DNA from: an uncultured Cryptobacterium sp.
Lineage (GTDB): Bacteria; Actinomycetota; Coriobacteriia; Coriobacteriales; Eggerthellaceae
Length of the DNA stretch: 64,000 bases
NCBI GenBank assembly: GCA_958410215.1
Contig: CATYOF010000013.1
Location: 1-64,000, forward strand
Reading direction: 5' to 3'
Both the position numbers and the translations under genes were made by a program. Below, in pieces: positions 8,985-16,888 of this stretch. The notes below the pieces were generated by a model. That model worked only from the letters and a program-made list of their open reading frames with translations. It made no database searches and was not told the origin of the DNA. Position 1 is the first letter of the stretch. The number at the start of each line of letters is the position of its first letter.

Positions 8985-9460
8985 TGAATCAGTGTTCCGA
9001 AAAGCAGTCTTGTAACACGAACCGCTGCACGACGGTTACGCGAAGTGACTCAGGACAGATGACCATTGAGTTTGTGATTGCGTTTCCTGCCGCTTTGGTA
9101 ATTGGGCTCATTGCAGTAAATGCATTGCTGTTCTTTTCCGAATGTGCATCGTTTGATCGATCATTTCGATCGCTGGTGTGCGTCTATGCACCCTCTCCGG
9201 CATATGAACAGGGGATAGACCAAAGTTGCGCCTTGATTTCCGAATCACTATACGATGAGTTTTCTGCTGACCATTTACAGGTTGAAGTAACGGCGCACGG
9301 AGTTTCGGGAGAGCTTGTTGCATTTGAGGGAAAACTGCAATTTACCCCAACGCTTTTTGGAAAAGGCACTTTGTCGGGGGTGTTTGGGGTTTCGCTTCCG
9401 CCGTTGTCTCATACCGAATCGATTGTTGTGGACGTGTATAAACCAGGAGTTTTGTTATGA
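8975..9460 (+). CDS. TadE/TadF-like minor pilin
   Basis: 161 residues from ATG 8975 (an ATG at 8957 is also possible). The peptidase site and helix read SGQMTIEFVIAFPAALVIG, with E and F at +5/+6 as in TadE/F. The outer domain has two cysteines (in CVYAPSP and DQSCALI) that could form a disulfide. The gene overlaps the end of the large TadG-like gene by 10 bases and overlaps the next gene at ATGA, so the group is translationally coupled. Confidence 0.78.
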   Translation: MEIVNQCSEKQSCNTNRCTTVTRSDSGQMTIEFVIAFPAALVIGLIAVNALLFFSECASFDRSFRSLVCVYAPSPAYEQGIDQSCALISESLYDEFSADHLQVEVTAHGVSGELVAFEGKLQFTPTLFGKGTLSGVFGVSLPPLSHTESIVVDVYKPGVLL

Positions 9461-10248
9461 AAGGCGTACTTAATCGCGGTCAGCAGCAAGAGTTGCGGAA
9501 GGAATTACGGAATCGCGTCCGTTTGGATGGATATCGTTTTGAACGACAAAGCGAGGAATGTTGTGGTGGGAATAATGGCGGGAATAAAAGCGAAAACATA
9601 AAAGATAAGGCCTCTAAAAACAAAGTATTTGCGAAGGATTCTCGTAAAAATTCTTTGCGTAACAATAATCAGGTTTCAAAGCGGACGGAATCGGAAAAGC
9701 GAATTTTGTTTCCCAAGGCAAAGCTTGTTCTTGTTTTATTTGTCTTGGGAGGAATTGTTTTGGCGGTATGGTCGGTTTCGAATGCTAATCCAAGTGCATT
9801 ACAGATAGGTTCTGTTGGGGTGCTTGAATCCTTTAGTGTTTCGCATGACGAAAAAACTTCAGATCAAGGTGCAAATGCGCAAAGCACCAATGGGATAGAT
9901 CTTGGCGATTCAATTTCGTTAGACAGCTCCGCTTCGTGGCAACGGCATTATTCAAATGATCTTCCGAGTGGATTTGATGAGGAAATAGGGCTTACCGGTG
10001 AATCGGTTGTTGTTTCGAATGAGGGGAGAACTATTGGGTATGTCAGCGATGGATCGGTTGAAGACACCATGACTGGCATTCGTAATGCATTGGAAGAAAA
10101 AGGATGGAGCTACGTACCGAGTGGGCAGGAATCTGTTGCGACGTTCGTGAAGGATACCGGGATATTTTGTTGGCTAGCGGTTTCGTGTGTATCGGTTGAG
10201 GGAGAAACTTCGGTTGTTTTGGTGCCCGAAAAGAACCCTGAGCAATGA
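9457..10248 (+). CDS. Single-pass membrane protein of the pilus operon, function unknown
   Basis: 263 residues. The first 80 are cytoplasmic and very basic, Asn/Lys/Arg-rich; a membrane helix follows (LVLVLFVLGGIVLAVWSV, about 83-100); the remaining 160 residues are outside and acidic with no motif I recognise. The short repeated pattern of basic residues before the helix gives a type II topology. The ATG lies in the ATGA overlap with the TadE/F-like gene, so it belongs to the same operon and is likely a pilus accessory protein. Confidence 0.7.
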   Translation: MKGVLNRGQQQELRKELRNRVRLDGYRFERQSEECCGGNNGGNKSENIKDKASKNKVFAKDSRKNSLRNNNQVSKRTESEKRILFPKAKLVLVLFVLGGIVLAVWSVSNANPSALQIGSVGVLESFSVSHDEKTSDQGANAQSTNGIDLGDSISLDSSASWQRHYSNDLPSGFDEEIGLTGESVVVSNEGRTIGYVSDGSVEDTMTGIRNALEEKGWSYVPSGQESVATFVKDTGIFCWLAVSCVSVEGETSVVLVPEKNPEQ

Positions 10249-10309
10249 GCTTACGTAATTAAAGATACGTGACAAAAGTAAGCTACGAACATAGGTTGGA
10301 GTATTGGAA

Positions 10310-10618
10310 ATGAGCACTTATTTAGGAAACCTGGTTATTGCAACTCGGCTAAGAGATAGGCTTGCAGGGTTTTTAGTAAAAAGGCCCTGTGATTGTGTCT
10401 TGCTTATTTCTCCTTGTAGTTCAATTCATACGTTTGGAATGAAATTTGCTCTTGATGTGGCATTTTTTGATCGCAAAGGAAAGGTACTTTTAGCGAAGCG
10501 CCAGCTTCCTCCAGGAAAAGTGCTGTGTTGTAAGGGTGCACAAGGAGTGCTAGAAAAACCGTCTTGTACTGATGGATGCTGGTATCACGAAGGAGAAGAG
10601 GTGAAGGTGTATGTCTAG
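10310..10618 (+). CDS. DUF192 family protein
   Basis: 102 residues from ATG 10310, preceded by GGTTGGAG; TTG at 10304 is an alternative. The DUF192 pattern is clear: RDRLAGFLV near the N-terminus, then SIHTFGMKFALDVAFFD and a C-terminal GAQGVLEKP segment. DUF192 proteins are small and their biochemical role is not established. The closing bases overlap the next gene by 8, so it is co-transcribed with the zinc-ribbon protein and possibly with the pilus operon 60 bases upstream. Confidence 0.8.
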   Translation: MSTYLGNLVIATRLRDRLAGFLVKRPCDCVLLISPCSSIHTFGMKFALDVAFFDRKGKVLLAKRQLPPGKVLCCKGAQGVLEKPSCTDGCWYHEGEEVKVYV

Positions 10619-11084
10619 GGAAACGATTGATGAAATGAAAACGCAAAAGGTGTTTATGGAAGCTGCTCGTCAGGATGAAACTCCCAATAAGGTTCAAACT
10701 AAGAGCGAGCAAGAAACTTTACGGAGCGAAATTAAAGAGTGTCCGATATGTCATGCGCGTTGCTTTGCGGATATGGATGTTTGTTATGGGTGCTTGCATG
10801 TGTTTTCTGAGGAAGAAAACTGTGCAGTTGGTGTAAAAGATGGCAGTTCTACTGTTCTAGACCTATTGGAAAAACCTTCCGAATCTACTGTTTCAAAAGA
10901 ATGTTCTTTTTCGAGCGAAGTATCAAATTGTGCTGACGGCGAGGTGGCCCCCGAGGCAAGGACACAAAAAACGCCGTCTTTTCTTAAAGATCAAACGGCG
11001 TTTTCTCGGGTGCTTGAAATTGTCATTAGTGTAAGGGTTCCCGAAGGGAATGCTTCCTTAAGCATCTCTCCGGGTTCCGAATGA
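10611..11084 (+). CDS. Zinc-ribbon protein of unknown function
   Basis: 157 residues. A four-cysteine zinc ribbon, CPICHARC and CYGC, lies at about residues 44-62 after a polar N-terminus; the rest is polar and Ser/Glu-rich. The last 40 codons run through a strong inverted repeat with T-runs (10966-11004) that looks like a transcription terminator, so the natural protein may end earlier or the 3' part may be a remnant of a longer gene. In similar loci such ribbons precede a forkhead-associated domain; none is recognisable here. No function can be assigned. Confidence 0.6.
   Translation: MSRETIDEMKTQKVFMEAARQDETPNKVQTKSEQETLRSEIKECPICHARCFADMDVCYGCLHVFSEEENCAVGVKDGSSTVLDLLEKPSESTVSKECSFSSEVSNCADGEVAPEARTQKTPSFLKDQTAFSRVLEIVISVRVPEGNASLSISPGSE
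10966..11004 (-). terminator. Bidirectional-looking terminator, strongest for thrC
   Basis: Arms AAAACGCCG (10968-10976) and CGGCGTTTT (10996-11004) form a stem. Read on the reverse strand the stem is followed by six T, a good intrinsic terminator for thrC, about 150 bases after its stop. On the forward strand it has four T. It lies inside the zinc-ribbon reading frame. Confidence 0.75.
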
Positions 11085-11150
11085 ACTCAAGCAATAGATG
11101 CTTGCCATCAGCCAAAGGCTTCTTAATGCGGCTAGCTAGCTCGAGAGTTC

Positions 11151-12695
11151 TTAACGTGCCAAAAACGAATCAACAGCCTCTTCAATTGCTTCAGTTGTTC
11201 CTGTAATGGTGTCGCTGAAACGAATAGGAAGCGAATCAAGTTCTGCTAAACCTTGGGGAATATTGTGGCTATTTGCTTCAGTAGCAATCAGTTCGTTAAG
11301 GGCACATCCACTCAACGAAGCAATTTGTTCAGGAAGATTTTCTCCAGGCTTGAGATCATGCAAAGCTCGGTAAACGTTTTCACCAAATTTTGCCCAATGA
11401 GCAGTTGAGGCAATAAGAACAGGATTTTCGCCTCGGAGCTGTTCTGCCGCTTTGTATGCTACTGCCGTATGAGGATCGATTAGGTAATCAAAGGAGTCAT
11501 GAACTTCTTTAATGGTGCGAAGGCAAGTTTCACTATCAACTGCAGCTGCCTTGAAATCTGCTTGCAGTTTTTCGCGCGTTTCGTCGTCGATCGTGAAAGA
11601 TTTGTCTGATTTCAGCTGCTCCATCCAGGTAGCAATGGATTCGGCGTTTCGTCCGCTTAATTCAAAAAGTTGTCGCTCTACGTTAGAGGACACCAGGATA
11701 TCCATAGAAGGGGAAGGGGTGAGGACAAACTGGCGATCAGAAATATCGTAGGTACCTGTTGTAATAAAATCAGTTAATACACGATTTTCGTTACTTGCGC
11801 AGAAGAGCGTTCCCAAAGGAGTGCCTAACTGTTTTGCGTACCAAGCAGCTAGAATATTGCCAAAATTACCGGTAGGAACACAAACATCAAGCGGTTGACC
11901 TGCTTCGAGTTTGCCCTGAGAAACAAGTTCGGCATAGCTTGATACGTAATAAACGACCTGGGGAAGTAGGCGTCCCCAATTGATGGAGTTTGCGCTTGAA
12001 AGAGCAACAGAGTGGGTTTCCATAAGCTTTTCAGCAAATGCTTCATCGTTAAATACGTTTTTTGCGCCTGTTTGGCAATCATCAAAGTTGCCAGTAACCG
12101 CCCAAACCATGACGTTGTTACCCTGCTGTGTTGCCATTTGTTTGTATTGGATATCACTTACGCCGCCGTCAGGATACATAACGGCAATTTGAATGCCATC
12201 TTTGTCGCGGAATCCCTCCAAAGCAGCTTTTCCGGTATCGCCTGAGGTAGCTACAAGAATAAGGAAGGTGTTGTTCAGCTTTCCCTGTTCGCAAAGTTGA
12301 GCAGCACTGGCACTAAAGAAGTAGGGCAAGCACTGAAGCGCCATGTCCTTAAAGGCGCTGGTAGGGCCATGCCACAATTCAAGGATGTGAGTGGATTCAT
12401 CAAGTGAGGTGATGGGACAAATGGCTTCATCGTCAAATCGATTGCCATAGGCAGCTTCCATCAAGGCATCTATTGTTTCTTCTGGTAGATCGATACCAAA
12501 GGCACGATACAGATAAGCTGCGCGTTTAGCGTAAGGGAGTTGAGCAAGGGATAAAATTTCGTCGAGGCTTAGATGAGGAAGCGTTTCGGGAACAAATAAG
12601 CCTCCGCCATTTGCAAGACCTTTCACAACAGCCTCAGTAAACGTTACGGGGTTTTCGCATTTTCCGCGAGTATCAATGTATCGATTAGTAACCAT
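11151..12695 (-). CDS. thrC: Threonine synthase
   Basis: Pyridoxal-phosphate enzyme converting O-phosphohomoserine to threonine. From the start MVTNRYIDTRG (12695) it has 514 residues, the length of the long ThrC subfamily. The PLP lysine is in GPTSAFKDMALQ; the phosphate loop SGDTGKAALEG and the motif CVPTGNFGNILAAW are present. The frame is open to 12728, but the family homology begins at 12695. It stands alone on the reverse strand, divergent from the DtxR-type gene, with a terminator at 10966-11004. Confidence 0.93.
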   Translation of the reverse strand: MVTNRYIDTRGKCENPVTFTEAVVKGLANGGGLFVPETLPHLSLDEILSLAQLPYAKRAAYLYRAFGIDLPEETIDALMEAAYGNRFDDEAICPITSLDESTHILELWHGPTSAFKDMALQCLPYFFSASAAQLCEQGKLNNTFLILVATSGDTGKAALEGFRDKDGIQIAVMYPDGGVSDIQYKQMATQQGNNVMVWAVTGNFDDCQTGAKNVFNDEAFAEKLMETHSVALSSANSINWGRLLPQVVYYVSSYAELVSQGKLEAGQPLDVCVPTGNFGNILAAWYAKQLGTPLGTLFCASNENRVLTDFITTGTYDISDRQFVLTPSPSMDILVSSNVERQLFELSGRNAESIATWMEQLKSDKSFTIDDETREKLQADFKAAAVDSETCLRTIKEVHDSFDYLIDPHTAVAYKAAEQLRGENPVLIASTAHWAKFGENVYRALHDLKPGENLPEQIASLSGCALNELIATEANSHNIPQGLAELDSLPIRFSDTITGTTEAIEEAVDSFLAR

Positions 12696-12791
12696 AAATC
12701 CAACTTTCATGAGTATGTGTTGCTGCATCAGTATACTATGTATATAAGAGAGTTTTTGTTACATCGGCGTATCGATCGGGAAGGGGGAGTT

Positions 12792-13172
12792 GTGGAAAAG
12801 GTTTCCATGTCCCACGAAGATTATCTTGAAGCTATTGTGATGCTGGGGGGTAGTCAAACCCAACCTGTGCGCTCGGTTGATATCGCGACAAAAATGAGCG
12901 TTTCGAAAGCTTCAGTATCTAAAGCGGTAACAAGTTTAAAGAACTCAGGTATGCTTGAGCAGCCTTATTACGGAGATATCACCCTTACTGAAGATGGCTA
13001 CAAATATGGATGTGCGGTCTTAAAGCGACATGAAATGCTTACGCGCTTTCTTGTTGAAAAGGTTGGCTTATCTGAAGAGGTCGCCGAAGACGAGGCATGC
13101 CAGATGGAACATGCAATTAGCGATGAATCGTTTAAAAAATGGTTAGCCTACTTCGAGAGAATTGGTTTATAG
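12792..13172 (+). CDS. DtxR-family metal-dependent transcriptional regulator
   Basis: About 126 residues from GTG 12792 (AAGGGGGAG just before); ATG 12807 is nearly as good. A winged helix-turn-helix (VDIATKMSVSKASVSKAVTSLKNSGML) is followed by the dimerisation and metal-binding region. The segment DEACQMEHAISDES carries the Cys-x-x-Glu-His arrangement of diphtheria DtxR (C102, E105, H106) rather than the Glu of MntR, which points to iron. No SH3-like C-terminal domain is present, as in short MntR-type proteins. Likely represses metal uptake; candidate targets are the feo genes 3 kb downstream, which have TTAG/CTAA inverted repeats. Confidence 0.85.
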   Translation: MEKVSMSHEDYLEAIVMLGGSQTQPVRSVDIATKMSVSKASVSKAVTSLKNSGMLEQPYYGDITLTEDGYKYGCAVLKRHEMLTRFLVEKVGLSEEVAEDEACQMEHAISDESFKKWLAYFERIGL

Positions 13173-13266
13173 CGAGCATTCTTTGAAGTTAAGCATTTAA
13201 ACGCTGCTCTTATCTTGGTGTGTGCTATTATACGAACAAATGTTTGATAAGAGGAGTTAGCAATAC

Positions 13267-13785
13267 ATGCATCACACACCGCAAAAGCGCATCATTTTAG
13301 GCATCGATCCTGGTCTTGCCCATACTGGCTGGGGTGTTGTCGCTCAACAAGGTGCTCGATTAGCGTGTATGGCGTATGGGTGCATTGAAACTCGTTCTAG
13401 TCAGCAATTGCCCGATCGTCTTTTTAAGATCTACAGTCAAATATCCGCAGTTGTGGCGCGCTATCAGCCGAGCTGTGTCAGTATCGAAACTGTTTGGTTT
13501 GGAACTAACACCACAAGCGCCTTTGCCACAGGTCAAGCGCGTGGAGCAGCATTGGCAGCATGTGCGTCAACAGTTGCGCATTTTGGTGAATATTCACCTA
13601 AACAAATCAAGTTAGCTATTGTCGGTACTGGTTCAGCTGACAAAGCGCAAGTGGAATATATGGTGCAGCATCTTTTGGGTTTGGAGTCAAAGCCTGAACC
13701 AGATCATGCTGCAGATGCCTTAGCGGCAGCAATTTGTTTTGCAAATTATGATCTTGCTTCATTTGGAAAGGCGGATGCCTTATGA
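13267..13785 (+). CDS. ruvC: Holliday junction resolvase RuvC
   Basis: 172 residues, normal for RuvC. Acidic catalytic residues are visible: D14 in ILGIDPG, E74 in SIET, and the C-terminal DHAADAL (D146 to D150). The enzyme cuts Holliday junctions symmetrically together with RuvAB. ATG 13267 follows AGAGGAG. The stop codon overlaps the ruvA start by 4 bases (ATGA). Confidence 0.96.
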   Translation: MHHTPQKRIILGIDPGLAHTGWGVVAQQGARLACMAYGCIETRSSQQLPDRLFKIYSQISAVVARYQPSCVSIETVWFGTNTTSAFATGQARGAALAACASTVAHFGEYSPKQIKLAIVGTGSADKAQVEYMVQHLLGLESKPEPDHAADALAAAICFANYDLASFGKADAL

Positions 13786-14366
13786 TTGCGTGTTTAAAAG
13801 GAACTTTGATTGCAACTTCGCTCGATGCGGCGGTAATTGATGTTCAAGGCGTCGGATATCAAGTGCTTATGGCAAGCAAGAGTTTAGCGCGGTTGGGTAT
13901 GCCTGGCGACACGGTTCGGGTGCTTACTCATTTGCAAATTCGAGACGACGCTCTTGTTCTTTATGGGTTTTTAAACCAAGAGGAAAAAGACTTGTTTTTG
14001 CGTCTAGTTTCGGTTTCCAGCGTTGGGCCGAAGGTGGCTTTAGCGGTGCTTTCCACTTTTGATCCCGGGGATGCAATTGCGGCAATTGTTTCGCAAGATC
14101 TTTCTGCAATACAGCGGGTTCCAGGGGTCGGGAAAAAAATGGCTTCCCGCATCGTCCTTGAACTTAAGGAGTCATTTGCTGGAGAAGGGCAACCTTGTGG
14201 CTCAGAAGTGTTTCAGCAGGCGCTCAATACCAAGAAAGCAGTTTTGGAGGCTTTGCTTTCTATGGGGTTTACTTCAGAAGAAGCGGGTCTTTCTCTTAAA
14301 GGGGCTCCCGAAGAAGCATCGGAGACGGTACTATTGCAATATGCCCTCAAGCGCTTGGGAAAGTAA
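13782..14366 (+). CDS. ruvA: Holliday junction branch-migration protein RuvA
   Basis: 194 residues with the three RuvA domains: an N-terminal OB fold (MIACLKGTLIATSLDAAVIDVQGVGYQVL), two helix-hairpin-helix motifs (VSSVGPKVALAVLS and VPGVGKKMASRIVLELK) and a C-terminal UBA-like domain (LEALLSMGFTSEEA). It binds the junction as a tetramer and loads RuvB. Unusually, ruvB does not follow directly: a 170-base spacer with tandem repeats intervenes. Confidence 0.96.
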   Translation: MIACLKGTLIATSLDAAVIDVQGVGYQVLMASKSLARLGMPGDTVRVLTHLQIRDDALVLYGFLNQEEKDLFLRLVSVSSVGPKVALAVLSTFDPGDAIAAIVSQDLSAIQRVPGVGKKMASRIVLELKESFAGEGQPCGSEVFQQALNTKKAVLEALLSMGFTSEEAGLSLKGAPEEASETVLLQYALKRLGK

Positions 14367-14395
14367 AGCTGCTTGAAATTAATTAGCAAATGTTG

Positions 14396-14462
14396 AACGA
14401 TAGATGTTGATTGGTGAATGCTCGACAGAACACTAGATGTTAATTGATAAATGCCAAACAAC
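14396..14462. repeat. Two degenerate ~33-bp tandem repeats between ruvA and ruvB
   Basis: Copies 14396-14428 and 14429-14462 share AAC-A-TAGATGTT-ATTG and a following AATGC. A partial third copy may follow. No function is evident. Confidence 0.55.
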
Positions 14463-14539
14463 AAATATCAAATGGCAAATGTTTGGATAAATACGTGGCA
14501 AATGAATTTGAAATAGAAAGTGCATTATTTGAGGCATCA

Positions 14540-15607
14540 ATGCCTTCGGTCTTCGATGGGAAGCAGGAGGCTTCTGCGGAAGGGGTAGCGAAGCAAGACC
14601 CTTCAACGCGTGCTTGCTCAGTTTCTCTTATCGAAGATGATCTTGTGCTTGATCGCAGCCTTCGACCGACCCATTTGAAAGATTATCTAGGTCAAACAAA
14701 GGTAAAGGAAAGCTTGTCTATCCTGATCGAAGCGGCACGTGCGCGTCATGATGTGGTTGATCATATTTTATTCTCGGGTCCTCCTGGGCTTGGTAAAACC
14801 ACCTTGGCAAGCGTTGTGGCAAACGAATTAGGCGTTCGTATTAAAACTACGAGTGGTCCAGCGATCGAACGGACAGGCGATCTTGCAGCTATTCTTACCA
14901 ATCTTGAAGAGGGTGATGTGCTCTTTATTGATGAGATCCATCGCTTAAATCGCATGGTTGAAGAAGTTCTCTATCCTGCATTGGAAGATTTTGCATTAGA
15001 CATTGTGGTGGGCAAGGGGCCTGCTGCTCGTTCAATTCGCCTTGATTTGCCGCACTTTACTCTTATTGGAGCAACCACGAGAACAGGGCTTTTGACGGGT
15101 CCTCTTCGTGACCGTTTTGGTATTTCGTTTCGCCTGAATTACTATACGCCTGAAGAGCTTGCGCTCATTGTTCGAAGATCTGCTCAAATTCTAGAGGTGG
15201 ATATTCTGGAAGAGGGGGCTTTAGAAATTGCTCGAAGAAGCAGAGGAACCCCTCGTTTGGCAAATAGGCTTTTGAAACGCGTTAGGGACTGGGCACAAGT
15301 TAAAGGGATTAGCCCTATTGATGAAGACTGCGCAGCTCAAGCGTTAGCGTTTTTTGAGGTAGATTCGCTGGGTTTGGATCCGATTGATAATCGAATTCTT
15401 GAGCTTTTGTGCATCCAATTTGCTGGTCATCCTGTGGGATTGTCCACCTTGGCCTCTGCGCTTTCGGAAGAACCAGATACGCTTGAAGATGTTTACGAGC
15501 CTTATTTATTGCAGCAGGGTCTGCTAATTCGCACTCCAAAGGGGCGTCAAGCAACTGAGCGAGCGTATGCTCATTTGGGAATCCCGTTGCCGGGAGGCAA
15601 GATCTAA
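14540..15607 (+). CDS. ruvB: Holliday junction branch-migration ATPase RuvB
   Basis: 355 residues from ATG 14540, which has GAGG at 14531-14534; the frame stays open upstream to a TTG at 14444 but the extra residues do not look like RuvB. Hallmarks: SLRPTHLKDYLGQ, Walker A GPPGLGKTT (K86), Walker B LFIDEIHRL, sensor IGATTRTG and arginine-finger region GPLRDRFG. The C-terminal winged helix ends YAHLGIPLPGGKI. The ruvB stop lies inside the first of three 29-bp tandem repeats, so the protein's last residues come from repeat DNA. Confidence 0.95.
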   Translation: MPSVFDGKQEASAEGVAKQDPSTRACSVSLIEDDLVLDRSLRPTHLKDYLGQTKVKESLSILIEAARARHDVVDHILFSGPPGLGKTTLASVVANELGVRIKTTSGPAIERTGDLAAILTNLEEGDVLFIDEIHRLNRMVEEVLYPALEDFALDIVVGKGPAARSIRLDLPHFTLIGATTRTGLLTGPLRDRFGISFRLNYYTPEELALIVRRSAQILEVDILEEGALEIARRSRGTPRLANRLLKRVRDWAQVKGISPIDEDCAAQALAFFEVDSLGLDPIDNRILELLCIQFAGHPVGLSTLASALSEEPDTLEDVYEPYLLQQGLLIRTPKGRQATERAYAHLGIPLPGGKI

Positions 15608-15672
15608 TACAAGAGTTGCCGGGGGACAAGACTTAATGCAAGCGTTGCTGCGGGCAAGATCTAATACTAGAT
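15586..15672. repeat. Three 29-bp tandem repeats spanning the ruvB stop codon
   Basis: Units start at 15586, 15615 and 15644, each reading GTTGCCGGG-GGCAAGATCTAA with a few changes. The first unit is coding and contains the ruvB stop; the other two lie after it and repeat the stop-containing sequence. It looks like tandem duplication of the gene end. Confidence 0.85.
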
Positions 15673-15790
15673 GTAACAAAAAGATCTAGCATTCGAGCTT
15701 TTTAATAGGAAAGGTGCCTTTCTCGTTATTGAGAAATGCGCCTTTGTAAGCGGATGGTTAGGACACACTAGAGCCAAAAGGAGCCTTACT

Positions 15791-16198
15791 GTGCTTCAGC
15801 AAGATTATTTATTACGTATGTTTTTGCAGATAGCAACTGCAATTCGAGAAAGTCTTCAGCGCTCCCGTGGCGAGCAAGATCCTGAGGCTGCCGCTTCTTT
15901 ACTAGATCGGTCTCTAGAGGATGCGACCGAGATAGATGGATCACTTTTGCTGCGTATGGCACCTGAAACGATGGCGGCAATGTTGCAGCTTTCTCAATCT
16001 GATCCTCTTTTAATGGAGTACGTTGCGCGTACTTTGCTTCTTTCTTCGAAGTATTTATATGACGCTGGCGAAGATGAGCGTGCTTCTTTGAGAAAAGAGC
16101 AAGCTTTTGCTGTGGCTCACGCTTTTGGTATTGAATTGTCCGAGGAGAGCATTAAACCAGAAGAGCTCGAGCAATTCTTCGAAACCACTCAAAATTAA
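15791..16198 (+). CDS. Small all-helical cytoplasmic protein, unknown function
   Basis: 135 residues starting with GTG 15791 after AAAGGAG. The N-terminus MLQQDYLLRMFLQIATAIRE and the rest are predicted to be all helical with repeated short helices, somewhat like TPR proteins and like the small uncharacterised proteins labelled DUF6483 that begin with a similar DYL-R motif; I give that family name only tentatively. It is flanked by ruvB and feoA, with no operon partner evident. Confidence 0.7.
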   Translation: MLQQDYLLRMFLQIATAIRESLQRSRGEQDPEAAASLLDRSLEDATEIDGSLLLRMAPETMAAMLQLSQSDPLLMEYVARTLLLSSKYLYDAGEDERASLRKEQAFAVAHAFGIELSEESIKPEELEQFFETTQN

Positions 16199-16201
16199 TT
16201 T

Positions 16202-16289
16202 TTAACCTTGGCTAACATATTTCTTATTTTCGGTTGACCTTGTAGTTAGTTGGGGCTAACATTGCAGTGCTTGTTAGAGACGTCTAACA
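16202..16289. promoter_or_regulatory. Cluster of DtxR-box-like inverted repeats before feoA
   Basis: Three elements built on TTAG/CTAA half-sites: TTAACCTTGGCTAA at 16202-16215, GTTAG...CTAAC at 16245-16260, and TGTTAGA...TCTAACA at 16272-16289. DtxR/IdeR operators consist of TTAGG-like half-sites, so they fit iron control by the nearby DtxR-type regulator. Spacing differs from the classical 19-bp box, so this is a suggestion. Confidence 0.5.
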
Positions 16290-16325
16290 TTTGTCCCTAT
16301 ACTCTCGTTTGAAAGAGTGAGAACC

Positions 16326-16535
16326 ATGGTTTTGTCTGAAGTGAAGAAAAACGGAACGTATCACGTTAAACAACTTCGCGGTTTTGGCGATGTTCATCGT
16401 CATCTTGAAGATATGGGCTTCATACCAGGTGAGCGGGTTACCGTGATCTCGCGAATTGGTGGAAACTTAATCGTGAATATCAAAGGCTCACGCGTTGCGC
16501 TTTCTTCGGAATTGGCGCAGCATATTGCAGTTTAA
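16326..16535 (+). CDS. feoA: FeoA-like ferrous iron transport protein (first copy)
   Basis: About 69 residues from ATG 16326; a GTG at 16317 is the alternative. The SH3-like FeoA fold is recognisable from LRGFGDVHRHLEDMGFIPGERV and the closing strand GSRVALSSELAQHIAV. FeoA binds the cytoplasmic side of FeoB and modulates ferrous iron uptake. It is the first of two FeoA genes upstream of feoB. Confidence 0.88.
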   Translation: MVLSEVKKNGTYHVKQLRGFGDVHRHLEDMGFIPGERVTVISRIGGNLIVNIKGSRVALSSELAQHIAV

Positions 16536-16588
16536 TTTTCGTTGATTAACTTTAATCGGTTTGGTGTGGTCTACAGAAAGGGGGATAG

Positions 16589-16810
16589 GTGAAAACTCTC
16601 AGAGATGTTAAGAATGGCGAAACGGTACAAGTATGCAAGCTTCATGGCTCAGGTGCTGTAAAGCGACGCATTATGGATATGGGTATTACTAAAGGTTGTT
16701 CGGTGTATGTTCGCAAAGTAGCTCCTTTAGGCGATCCCGTAGAGGTTACGGTTCGTGGTTATGAATTATCTTTGCGCAAGGATGACGCGCAAATGATTGA
16801 AGTGGCGTAA
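16589..16810 (+). CDS. feoA: FeoA-like ferrous iron transport protein (second copy)
   Basis: 73 residues from GTG 16589, preceded by AAAGGGGGA. It shows the same fold as the first copy (LHGSGAVKRRIMDMGITKGCSV and VTVRGYELSLRKDDAQMIEV). The two copies are only distantly alike in sequence, so they are diverged paralogues, as is common in anaerobes with feoA-feoA-feoB order. feoB starts 78 bases downstream. Confidence 0.92.
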   Translation: MKTLRDVKNGETVQVCKLHGSGAVKRRIMDMGITKGCSVYVRKVAPLGDPVEVTVRGYELSLRKDDAQMIEVA

Positions 16811-16856
16811 AGAGCGGCCTTGTTGTCGGGTTTTACGCCCTTTATTTTCACCAAGA

Positions 16857-16872
16857 GTTAACCTTAACTAAC
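16857..16872. promoter_or_regulatory. Possible DtxR-type half-site repeat before feoB
   Basis: GTTAACCTTAACTAAC lies 16 bases before the feoB start, and resembles the TTAG/CTAA elements upstream of feoA. It could be a second iron-regulator site or chance. Confidence 0.35.
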
Positions 16873-16888
16873 ATTGAAAGGATAAAGA

